Positions 1 to 5,452 of a DNA stretch of 6,231 bases are shown piece after piece. Below the pieces are notes generated by a model. That model saw only the letters and a program-made list of their open reading frames with translations, did no database searches and had not been told where the DNA came from. Each line of letters opens with the position of its first letter. Position 1 is the first letter of the stretch. A program made the translations under genes and the position numbers. Source of the DNA: Pseudomonadota bacterium (GTDB lineage: Bacteria > Pseudomonadota > Gammaproteobacteria > Burkholderiales > Thiobacillaceae); contig JAJXXS010000279.1 in NCBI GenBank assembly GCA_021780975.1, forward strand, positions 1 through 6,231. The letters are read 5' to 3'.

Positions 1-321
1 GGCGTCGACGGCCTCAAGCTGCATCCGCTGCACGTGGTCAAGCACACCCTCCTGGCGCTGGAATGGAAGCGCGGCGAGTACGTGCCCATGACGTTGGAAG
101 ATTACGTGCGCATTGCCACCGATCTCATCGAGCGCACCCCCTGGGAGGTGCTGCTGCACCGCGTCACCGCCACCGCTCCGGGCGAGATCCTCCTGGCTCC
201 CGGCTGGTGCGAGCGCAAGTGGCCGGCCATCAACGGCATCGAACGCGAACTCGCGCGCCGCGGCAGCTGGCAAGGCAGGCGCAGCGGCTCGCCTTATCAC
301 GGAGACCATGGCCATGCCTGA
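1..321 (+). CDS. yhcC: YhcC-type radical SAM protein, C-terminal part
   Basis: This is the last 106 codons of a gene that begins before the window; it is open from base 1 and stops with TGA at 319-321. The segment GVDGLKLHPLHVVK, the later LEDYVRIATDLIERTP, the H-R pair in LLHRVTA and the LLAPGWCERKW block follow the C-terminus of E. coli YhcC (TIGR01212 radical SAM family) closely. The CxxxCxxC cluster motif that would prove radical SAM chemistry lies upstream and cannot be seen. The family has no firmly established substrate as far as I know. The 3' end overlaps the ubiU start region, so the two genes are probably co-translated. The tail after ELARRG is low in conservation and rich in R, G and H. 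Family assignment is confident; function is unknown. Confidence 0.9.
   Translation, partial: GVDGLKLHPLHVVKHTLLALEWKRGEYVPMTLEDYVRIATDLIERTPWEVLLHRVTATAPGEILLAPGWCERKWPAINGIERELARRGSWQGRRSGSPYHGDHGHA
301..313 (+). promoter_or_regulatory. ribosome binding site deciding the ubiU start
   Basis: GGAGA at 301-305 is the only good Shine-Dalgarno sequence near the start of ubiU. Two in-frame ATGs follow, at 308 and 314. The first is only 2 bases from GGAGA, too close for normal initiation; the second is 8 bases away, which is optimal. This favours 314. The site lies inside the last codons of the radical SAM gene. Confidence 0.6.
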
Positions 322-1324
322 ACGGACCCTGCAGCTGATCTGCCCGGCCGGCAGCCTGCCCGCCTTGAAGGCGGCAGTGGACGAAGGCGCCGATGCGGTC
401 TACATCGGCTTCCGTGACGCCACCAACGCGCGTGCCTTTGCCGGCCTCAACTTCGATGACGGCACGGCGCAGCAGGGCGTCCGCTACGCGCACGAGCGCG
501 GCGCGCGCGTGCTGTTGGCGCTCAATACCTACCCGCGCGCCGGCAACTGGCAGCGCTGGACGGCGGCGGTCGATCGCGCCGCGCGCCTGGAGGTGGATGC
601 CGTCATCCTCGCCGACGCCGGCCTCATGGCCTACGCCCGCCGCGCCCATCCGCAGCTCGCCCTGCATCTTTCCGTGCAGGGTTCGGCCACCAGCTACGAG
701 GCCATCAACCTCTACCGCGAGCAGTTCGGCATCCGCCGCGCCGTGCTGCCGCGCGTGCTGTCGCTGGCGCAGGTGGAGAACGTGGTGAAGCACACCGAGG
801 TGGAGATCGAGGTGTTCGGCTTCGGCGGCCTGTGCGTCATGGTGGAAGGCCGCTGCCTGCTGTCTTCCTACACTGCCGGCGACGGCCCCAACACCTGCGG
901 CGTGTGCTCGCCGGCCAAGGCGGTGCGCTGGAGCGAGACTCCCGCCGGCCTGGAGTCGCGCCTGAACGGCGTGCTGCTGGACCGCTACGGCGCGCAGGAA
1001 AAGGCCGGCTACCCCACGCTGTGCAAGGGCCGCTTCGAGGTCGCCGGCGCGACCTATTACGCGCTGGAAGAGCCCACCAGCCTCAACACGCTGGACCTGT
1101 TGCCGCAGATGCAGGCGATAGGCATCGCCGCCATCAAGATCGAGGGCCGCCAGCGCAGCCCGGCCTATGTGGCCCAGGTCACCCAGGTATGGCGTGCCGC
1201 CATCGATGCCTGCCGCGCTGCGCCGCACGCCTACGCGGTCAAGGAGCAGTGGCAGAGCCAACTCAACCGGGTGGCGGAAGGACAGACCCATACCCTGGGC
1301 GCCTATCACCGGCCATGGAAGTGA
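314..1324 (+). CDS. ubiU: UbiU, O2-independent ubiquinone hydroxylation protein (peptidase U32 family)
   Basis: The product (336 residues from ATG 314; E. coli UbiU is about 331) matches UbiU/YhbU along its whole length: LICPAGSLPALKAAVDEGADAVY at the N-terminus, SVQGSATS, VLPRVLSL, EEPTSLNTLDLLP, KIEGRQRSPAYV and the ending LGAYHRPW. Known for the family: UbiU pairs with UbiV, each holds a 4Fe-4S cluster, and together with UbiT they hydroxylate the ubiquinone ring without O2, with prephenate reported as the oxygen source. The four cluster cysteines are present at C174, C181, C198 and C237, with the same spacing as in E. coli (7, 17, 39). An extra cysteine, C195, lies three residues before C198. 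Start 314 is chosen on Shine-Dalgarno spacing; 308 adds two residues. It overlaps the upstream gene by 8 bases and is followed 7 bases later by ubiV. Confidence 0.95.
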   Translation: MPERTLQLICPAGSLPALKAAVDEGADAVYIGFRDATNARAFAGLNFDDGTAQQGVRYAHERGARVLLALNTYPRAGNWQRWTAAVDRAARLEVDAVILADAGLMAYARRAHPQLALHLSVQGSATSYEAINLYREQFGIRRAVLPRVLSLAQVENVVKHTEVEIEVFGFGGLCVMVEGRCLLSSYTAGDGPNTCGVCSPAKAVRWSETPAGLESRLNGVLLDRYGAQEKAGYPTLCKGRFEVAGATYYALEEPTSLNTLDLLPQMQAIGIAAIKIEGRQRSPAYVAQVTQVWRAAIDACRAAPHAYAVKEQWQSQLNRVAEGQTHTLGAYHRPWK

Positions 1325-1331
1325 TCGCCTC

Positions 1332-2228
1332 ATGAAGCTCGCGCTGGGACCCATCCTCTACTACTGGCCGCGGGACAGGGTGCTGGATTTTTATGCTCAG
1401 GTCGCGCAATGGCCGCTGGACATCGTTTACCTGGGCGAGGCGGTGTGCGGCCGCCGCCACGAACTGCGCCTGCCCGACTGGCTCGACATCGCGGAGCGCC
1501 TGCAGCAAGCCGGCAAGGAAGTGGTGCTGGCGAGCCAGCCGCTGATTGAGTCGGAGTCCGACCTGAAGCTGCTGCGCCGCCTGGTCGGCAACGGCCGCTT
1601 CAGCGTGGAGGCCAACGACATGGCGGCGGTGCGCCTGCTGCATGCCGCGCAGCTGCCCTTCGTCGCCGGTGCGACGCTCAACGTCTACAACCCCGCGCTG
1701 CTGGGCTGGCTGCAGCAACTGGGCGCGCGGCGCTGGGTGGCGCCGGTGGAAATGGCGCAGGCCGATCTCACCGACCTTCTGTCCCAAATGCAGTCTCCGC
1801 CGCAGACCGAACTGTTCGCCTACGGGCGCCTGCCGCTGGCCTATTCGGCGCGCTGCTTCACCGCACGACGTGACAACCTGCCCAAGGACGACTGCCAGTT
1901 CCGCTGCCTGGAGCATGCCGACGGCCTGCCCCTCGCCACGCGTGAGGGCCGGCCTTTCCTCACCCTCAACGGCATCCAGACCCAGTCCGCGGGGGTGTAC
2001 AACCTGCTGCCCCACGTCCAGCCGCTGCGCGCGTCGGGCGTAGACATCCTGCGCCTGAGCCCGCGCTCCGCACACATGGAAGAGGTGGTGCGGGCCTTTC
2101 GCGATCGCCTGGAGGCGGCCGCCCCGCTGGCGGATGCGCTCGCCCGCGCCGAGCGCGCACAGCCAGGTGCGTCCTGCGACGGCTACTGGCGCGGCCGTCC
2201 CGGTATGGAATGGAGCCTGAGTTCATGA
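1332..2228 (+). CDS. ubiV: UbiV, O2-independent ubiquinone hydroxylation protein (peptidase U32 family)
   Basis: The 298-residue product (E. coli UbiV/YhbV is about 292) starts MKLALGPILYYWPRD and carries DIVYLGEAVCGRRHEL, the usual UbiV N-terminal block. The four cysteines expected to hold its 4Fe-4S cluster are visible at C39, C175, C188 and C192, with the 13 and 4 residue spacings of the family. Other family blocks are ATLNVYN, GRLPLAYSARCFTAR and FLTLNGIQTQSA. UbiV forms a heterodimer with UbiU in the cytoplasm for anaerobic ring hydroxylation of ubiquinone precursors. ATG 1332 is 7 bases after the ubiU stop and has GGAAG at 1317-1321, 10 bases upstream, inside the end of ubiU. The stop TGA shares bases with the ubiT start (ATGA). 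The C-terminus has an extra, apparently non-ligand cysteine at C281. Confidence 0.95.
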   Translation: MKLALGPILYYWPRDRVLDFYAQVAQWPLDIVYLGEAVCGRRHELRLPDWLDIAERLQQAGKEVVLASQPLIESESDLKLLRRLVGNGRFSVEANDMAAVRLLHAAQLPFVAGATLNVYNPALLGWLQQLGARRWVAPVEMAQADLTDLLSQMQSPPQTELFAYGRLPLAYSARCFTARRDNLPKDDCQFRCLEHADGLPLATREGRPFLTLNGIQTQSAGVYNLLPHVQPLRASGVDILRLSPRSAHMEEVVRAFRDRLEAAAPLADALARAERAQPGASCDGYWRGRPGMEWSLSS

Positions 2229-2701
2229 ACACGACCCGCCCGCTGCTGCCGTCGCCCCTGTTGCGCCTGATGGAACGCCTGCCCGCCTATCCGCCAGCGC
2301 TGGCCTTCACGCTGGGACTCAACGCCCTGGTGTGGCCGGCGCTCAGGGAGCACGGCAGCGCAGAGCTGGCCGGGCGGCGCTACTGCATCCACGTGCGCGA
2401 CCTGGGCCTGCGCCTGTATTTTTCCCTCGGCCCGCGCGGTTTCGCGGCGCTGTCGTCCGGCCCCGCCGACCTCACGCTGCGCGCCGACAGTCGCGATTTT
2501 CTGGCGCTGGCGCTGCGTCAGGAGGATGCCGACGCACTATTCTTCAGCCGCCGCCTGGTGACGGAGGGGGACACCGAACTGGGTCTGCTGGTGAAAAATA
2601 CTCTCGATGCGCTCGATCTCCCAGAGCGGCTCGCCCGCCTGCCTCTGCCCGGGGTGAAGCGCCTGCTGGCGCGCCTCGGCGCGCAGGCCGCCGCGCGCTG
2701 A
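2225..2701 (+). CDS. ubiT: UbiT, SCP2-domain ubiquinone biosynthesis accessory protein
   Basis: The 158-residue product is a single SCP2 (sterol carrier protein 2) domain protein. Blocks shared with E. coli UbiT/YhbT are IHVRDLGLRLYF (residues 55-66), ADLTLRADSRDFL and above all DALFFSRRLVTEGDTELGLLVKNTLDAL (residues 103-130). The family binds isoprenoid quinone lipids and is needed with UbiU and UbiV for ubiquinone synthesis without oxygen. It is somewhat shorter than the E. coli protein (174 residues), lacking the C-terminal tail. ATG 2225 overlaps the ubiV stop by 4 bases (ATGA) and has GGAG at 2212-2215, 9 bases upstream. An in-frame ATG at 2210 would add five residues (MEPEF), but its start falls just before the GGAG, so 2225 is preferred. 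It is the last gene of the operon. Confidence 0.93.
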   Translation: MNTTRPLLPSPLLRLMERLPAYPPALAFTLGLNALVWPALREHGSAELAGRRYCIHVRDLGLRLYFSLGPRGFAALSSGPADLTLRADSRDFLALALRQEDADALFFSRRLVTEGDTELGLLVKNTLDALDLPERLARLPLPGVKRLLARLGAQAAAR

Positions 2702-2723
2702 TCGTTCCCGGCGAGGGGCCTGC

Positions 2724-2763
2724 TTGGGCTTCGTCCGGCGCCTCGCCTATCATGAAGGCCTTC
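2724..2763 (+). promoter_or_regulatory. candidate promoter with palindrome for the DUF4870-like gene
   Basis: TATCAT at 2748-2753 matches the -10 consensus at 5 of 6 bases; TTGGGC at 2724-2729, 18 bases upstream, is a weak -35 (TTG only). A perfect 10-base palindrome, GAAGGCCTTC (2754-2763), directly follows the -10 and would cover the transcription start. It lies in the 79-base gap after ubiT. No terminator was found in this gap, so read-through from the ubi operon is also possible. Confidence 0.4.
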
Positions 2764-2780
2764 GACACCGCGGAGGCCGC

Positions 2781-3179
2781 ATGAGCACCTCGCCGCAAGC
2801 GCCCGCCAAGGACGGCTGGGTCACACTCACCCATGTCATGTACGCCCTGCACGCCCTCTCGGCATTGACGGGCATCCTCACCCCGGCGTTCGTGGTGACG
2901 GCCTTCCTCACCGGCTGGCCTTCCATCATCGCCATCGTGCTGAACTATCTCAAGCGCGATGAGGTGCGCGGCACCTGGCTGGAAAGCCATTTCACCTGGC
3001 AATGGCGCACTTTCTGGTTCGCCTTGCTGTGGCTGGGCATCGCCTTGCTCATGGCGCTCACCTTCGTCGGCATACCGGCGGCGCTGGTGCTGGTGGTGGC
3101 CACCGGGCTGTGGGTGATCTACCGCATCGTGCGCGGCTGGCTGCGCCTCAACGAAGGCGACGCCATGCCGCTGGGCTGA
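2781..3179 (+). CDS. small inner-membrane protein, DUF4870-like
   Basis: The 132-residue product has no enzyme motif. A short polar N-terminus (residues 1-12) is followed by THVMYALHALSALTG (17-31) and hydrophobic stretches at about residues 20-42, 46-56, 76-95 and 97-117, consistent with three or four membrane segments. The loop NYLKRDEVRGTWLESHFTWQWRTFWF (55-80) is the most recognisable part and resembles a proteobacterial family annotated as DUF4870 or plain membrane protein; the family's function is unknown to me. ATG 2781 has GGAGG at 2772-2776, a strong match but only 4 bases away. An upstream in-frame start at 2724 would overlap the candidate promoter and add a non-conserved stretch, so it is rejected. 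The stop lies 6 bases from the convergent stop of the next gene. It may be its own unit or a read-through member of the ubi operon. Confidence 0.8.
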   Translation: MSTSPQAPAKDGWVTLTHVMYALHALSALTGILTPAFVVTAFLTGWPSIIAIVLNYLKRDEVRGTWLESHFTWQWRTFWFALLWLGIALLMALTFVGIPAALVLVVATGLWVIYRIVRGWLRLNEGDAMPLG

Positions 3180-3185
3180 GTATGC

Positions 3186-3677
3186 TTATTCGGCGAACTC
3201 CAGCTTGTCTTGCACGGCCTTGAGGCCGGCGCGGGCGCAGGCTTCATCCTTGTCGCCGCCGGGAGCGCCCGACACGCCCACTGCGCCCACCAGACTGCCG
3301 GCGGCTTCGATGGGCAGGCCGCCTTGCATGACGATGAGGCCCTTGATGTGGTCGATTTCGGGGCGGATGTCCTGGCGCGACTGGGCGAATTCGCCCGAGG
3401 CGACGCCCGAGAGGATCACCGTGCCGGCTTTGCGCTTGGCGATTTCCAGGGTGTAGCGCGCCGCCAGTGTGTCGCGCAGCGCTGCCTGCACGATGCCCGC
3501 GCGGTCCAGCACCACGGCGGAGACGTTGTAGCCCTCGGCGCGGCAGGACTCGATGGTCTTCATGGCGATGGTGTCGGCCAGATCCAAGGTGATCTGCTTG
3601 ACCGGCAGCAGGTCGGGGCCGGCGCCCAGGGCGTTGAAGCTGCAGGCGGTAAGGGCGGCGAACAGGGCGGTTTTCAT
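3186..3677 (-). CDS. exported GlcG/HbpS-type heme-binding-family protein (DUF336)
   Basis: The minus-strand product has 163 residues. It starts MKTALFAALTACSFNALGAG, a short signal peptide probably cut near ALGA (about residues 16-20), giving a periplasmic protein of about 143 residues. The rest is one GlcG/HbpS (PF03928, haem-degrading/DUF336) domain: AVVLDRAGIVQAALRD (54-69), TLEIAKRKAGTV (76-87), GLIVMQGGLPIE (113-124) and the family signature VGAVGVSGAPGGDKDEACARAGL (130-152). Characterised relatives (Streptomyces HbpS) bind heme; many GlcG relatives have no proven role, so heme binding here is inference. ATG is at 3675-3677 with GGGAGA about 7 bases upstream; the upstream in-frame start at 3740 would place a poor, non-signal leader before it. 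A CGGG-AGA-CCCG mini-hairpin includes the ribosome binding site. LTAC at residues 9-12 resembles a lipobox but is unusually close to the start. Confidence 0.85.
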   Translation of the reverse strand: MKTALFAALTACSFNALGAGPDLLPVKQITLDLADTIAMKTIESCRAEGYNVSAVVLDRAGIVQAALRDTLAARYTLEIAKRKAGTVILSGVASGEFAQSRQDIRPEIDHIKGLIVMQGGLPIEAAGSLVGAVGVSGAPGGDKDEACARAGLKAVQDKLEFAE

Positions 3678-3704
3678 GGCGGGTCTCCCGTGGTGTTTCG
3701 GTTC

Positions 3705-3710
3705 ACTATA
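3705..3710 (-). promoter_or_regulatory. candidate -10 box for the minus-strand GlcG/HbpS-type gene
   Basis: Read on the minus strand this is TATAGT, 5 of 6 matches to TATAAT, placed 27 bases before the ATG. No convincing -35 hexamer is seen about 17 bases upstream (the sequence there is C/G-rich), so the promoter may be weak or need an activator. Confidence 0.4.
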
Positions 3711-3739
3711 GGCCAGCGGCGACGTCCCGGGGGGTGGCA

Positions 3740-3760
3740 CCTGCGGCCATCGGTCGCAGG
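3740..3760. repeat. inverted repeat in the divergent intergenic region
   Basis: CCTGCGGCC and GGTCGCAGG flank the three bases ATC. Eight positions pair perfectly and one is a G:T wobble (3746 with 3754). The repeat sits between two divergent genes, about 30 bases upstream of the -10 of the minus gene and ending 20 bases before TATCAT (3781) of the plus gene, where it would reach the -35 region. There is no T-run, so it is not a terminator. It could be an operator shared by both promoters, or a chance hairpin in GC-rich DNA. Confidence 0.5.
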
Positions 3761-3780
3761 GCGGCAGGCCCGGGCGACGC

Positions 3781-3786
3781 TATCAT
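3781..3786 (+). promoter_or_regulatory. candidate -10 box for the beta-barrel/TlpA operon
   Basis: TATCAT matches TATAAT at 5 of 6 bases and lies 27 bases before the ATG at 3813. It is the same hexamer as at 2748. No good -35 hexamer is visible; the place where it would be is next to the inverted repeat at 3740-3760, as in activator-dependent promoters. Assigned by eye only. Confidence 0.4.
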
Positions 3787-3812
3787 CCGGCGCAGAAGAA
3801 CAGCGGAGAAGA

Positions 3813-4880
3813 ATGTTGAAGCAAGCCATGACCCTGGGCCGGCACATCGGCTGGGCCACGCTCGCGGCGGCCGCCTGGGCGGCGGCTCCCTCGGCGCATG
3901 CCTGCGCCACCTGCGGTTGCACTCTCAGCACCGATGCGGCGATGGGCTATTCCGCCGCCGCCGGCTGGCGCCTCAGCCTGCAATATGACTACCTCAACCA
4001 GGACCAGCTGCGCAGCGGCACGCATGCGGCCTCGCCGGCGCAGGTGGTGAACAGCCCGACCACCGGCGAACTGGAACACGCCACGGCCAGCCGTTTCCTC
4101 ACCCTGGGCCTGAGCTACAGCCCGAATGCGGACTGGGGCGTGAACCTGCAGATTCCCTATCTCATCCGCACCCACAGCAGCTACACCGACACGACTTCGG
4201 CGCCTTTCGCCAGCGCTCAGCTCGATCCCGCGAACCTGAGCGGCTCGCGCAGCGCGGGCCTGGGCGACATCAAACTCATCGGCAGCTATCAGGGCCTGCT
4301 GCCGACGCACAACCTGGGCGTGCAGTTGGGCGTGAAACTGCCCACCGGGCGCTACGGCGGGCCCGATGCCGCTGGCACCGGCACGGTCGGCAACCATCCG
4401 GTGGTCTTCTCCAGCGGGCCGAGCGCCGGGCAGCTGCTCGACACCAGCCTGCAGCCCGGCACCGGCAGCACCGACCTCATCGTCGGCGCCTACTATTACC
4501 AGGCCGTGAGCCAGGATTTCGACGCCTTCGCCAGCGGCCAATTCCAGGCCGCGGTGGCCTACAAGCTCGATCGGGCGGGAGAGAACTTCCGCCCCGGCAA
4601 TCTCGCCACCCTGAGCTTCGGCCTGCGTTACGAGGCGAGTCCGAAGATCGTGCCGCAGCTGCAGGTGAATCTTACGCGCAAGAGCCACGACCAGGGCGCG
4701 CTCGCCGACAGCCAGGATTCCGCCGGCACGGTCGCGTATCTGAGTCCGGGCGTCACCGTCAGCCTGCGGTCGGATCTGCAGGTCTACGGCTTCGTGCAAC
4801 TGCCGGTGTATAGCCGCCTCGACGGCTACCAGCTGTTCCCGCACTGGACCGCCAGCGCCGGCGCGAGCTATGCGTTCTGA
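3813..4880 (+). CDS. predicted outer-membrane beta-barrel protein with N-terminal CATCGC motif
   Basis: The 355-residue product has a signal peptide (residues 1-30: basic GRHIG, then an alanine-rich core, cleavage after AHA) so the mature protein would begin C31-A-T-C34-G-C36. After that come many short alternating strands typical of a beta-barrel, such as GWRLSLQYDY (51-60), RFLTLGLSYS (94-103), DWGVNLQIPYLI (107-118), the turn motif SAGLGDIKLIGSY (147-159), GVQLGVKLPTGR (169-180) and a last strand ending in phenylalanine (ASYAF), the usual outer-membrane assembly signal. It resembles proteins annotated as transporter or MetA-pathway-type porins (PF13557); the cargo is unknown. ATG 3813 has GGAG at 3805-3808, 4 bases away; the next ATG at 3828 lacks a ribosome binding site. 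It overlaps the TlpA-like gene by 11 bases. CATCGC lacks the histidine of a CxxCH heme site, so it is a metal- or thiol-type motif. Confidence 0.8.
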   Translation: MLKQAMTLGRHIGWATLAAAAWAAAPSAHACATCGCTLSTDAAMGYSAAAGWRLSLQYDYLNQDQLRSGTHAASPAQVVNSPTTGELEHATASRFLTLGLSYSPNADWGVNLQIPYLIRTHSSYTDTTSAPFASAQLDPANLSGSRSAGLGDIKLIGSYQGLLPTHNLGVQLGVKLPTGRYGGPDAAGTGTVGNHPVVFSSGPSAGQLLDTSLQPGTGSTDLIVGAYYYQAVSQDFDAFASGQFQAAVAYKLDRAGENFRPGNLATLSFGLRYEASPKIVPQLQVNLTRKSHDQGALADSQDSAGTVAYLSPGVTVSLRSDLQVYGFVQLPVYSRLDGYQLFPHWTASAGASYAF

Positions 4881-5391
4881 GCACGGCCGGCGCGCCTGGC
4901 TGCAGCGTGTCGCCGCACTCGCGGCGGCGGCGGCCATGCCGGGCGTCGCGCGCGCCGACGGCTTGCAGGTCGGTGCCCCGGCGCCGCCGCTGGTGCTGCA
5001 CACGCTGGATGGGCGCAGCATCGCCACGCGCGATCTGCTCGGCCAGGTGGTGATCGTCACCTTCTGGGCGACCTGGTGCGAGGTCTGCCGCGCCGAGCTG
5101 CCCATACTCTCCGCCTATGCGGCGCGCCATGCGCGGCAGGGCCTGCGTGTGCTGGGATTTTGCCTCGATGGCGCCGATGATCTGCTGAAGGTGCGAGAGG
5201 TCGCCGCTGGCCTGAGCTTTCCCGTCGGCCTGCTGGGCAGCCCGTGGGCCGGCGATTACGGGCGCATCTGGCGCATCCCGGTGAGCTTCGTCATCGACCG
5301 CAAGGGCATCCTGCGCTACGACGGCTGGCAGGCCAGAGCTCCCGCCTGGAACGAGGCGCGCCTCCAGCGCGTGGTCGGACCGCTGCTCTGA
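4870..5391 (+). CDS. TlpA/ResA-like periplasmic thioredoxin-fold protein
   Basis: The 173-residue product is an exported thioredoxin of the TlpA/ResA/AhpC-TSA type. The N-terminus has a Tat-like signal, GRRAWLQRV (residues 6-14), an alanine core and an ARA-D cleavage site near 29/30. The domain follows: GAPAPPLVLHTLDGRSI (35-51), VVIVTFWATWCEVCRAELP with the redox pair C70-C73, GLRVLGFCLD, and the cis-proline loop RIPVSFVIDRKG (P137). Relatives reduce or oxidise disulfides of exported proteins, for example in cytochrome c or copper-site assembly. C98 is an additional cysteine. ATG 4870 lies inside the end of the barrel gene with only a weak GAG nearby, so translation probably depends on coupling to that gene. 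The overlap makes the barrel, with its exported cysteine motif, the most likely partner; this is inference. Confidence 0.88.
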   Translation: MRSEHGRRAWLQRVAALAAAAAMPGVARADGLQVGAPAPPLVLHTLDGRSIATRDLLGQVVIVTFWATWCEVCRAELPILSAYAARHARQGLRVLGFCLDGADDLLKVREVAAGLSFPVGLLGSPWAGDYGRIWRIPVSFVIDRKGILRYDGWQARAPAWNEARLQRVVGPLL

Positions 5392-5419
5392 GACGGTTCA
5401 TCTTCCTGCCGCCGCAGGG

Positions 5420-5447
5420 GATAATGGCGCCTTTGTCCAGGCGCCAT
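5420..5447 (+). promoter_or_regulatory. candidate obgE -10 box overlapped by an inverted repeat
   Basis: GATAAT at 5420-5425 matches the -10 consensus at 5 of 6 bases; TTCATC at 5397-5402, 17 bases upstream, is a weak -35. A perfect inverted repeat, ATGGCGCC (5424-5431) and GGCGCCAT (5440-5447) around TTTGTCCA, begins inside the -10 and covers the expected start of transcription. The only Shine-Dalgarno-like bases for obgE (AGG, 5439-5441) lie at the start of the right arm, so in a transcript reading through from upstream the hairpin could hide them. Either use is inferred. Confidence 0.45.
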
Positions 5448-5452
5448 CCCGC

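Noticed and set aside
308..313. ATG at 308 as the ubiU start
   Set aside because: Only 2 bases separate it from GGAGA; ATG 314 has standard spacing. It remains possible and changes only two residues.
230..1354. Long minus-strand open frame opposite ubiU
   Set aside because: High-GC shadow of ubiU: no recognisable domain, low-complexity R/A/G/H-rich product, and the plus strand matches a known family along its full length.
2666..2686. GC-rich hairpin at the end of ubiT as a terminator
   Set aside because: It lies inside the coding sequence, has a bulge and is not followed by a T-run.
3642..3653. Lipobox-like LTAC in the DUF336 protein
   Set aside because: Cysteine at residue 12 leaves a signal peptide too short for a typical lipoprotein; ordinary cleavage near ALGA is more likely.
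3210..3812. Upstream extension of the barrel gene's reading frame
   Set aside because: The extension runs antisense through the DUF336 gene; the signal peptide begins at 3813 next to a ribosome binding site.
3903..3920. CATCGC as a heme c attachment site
   Set aside because: Heme c attachment needs CxxCH; the residue after the second cysteine is glycine.
3783..5105. 440-codon minus-strand open frame opposite the barrel gene
   Set aside because: Antisense shadow; product has no family resemblance, while the plus-strand frame has a signal peptide, barrel strands and terminal phenylalanine.
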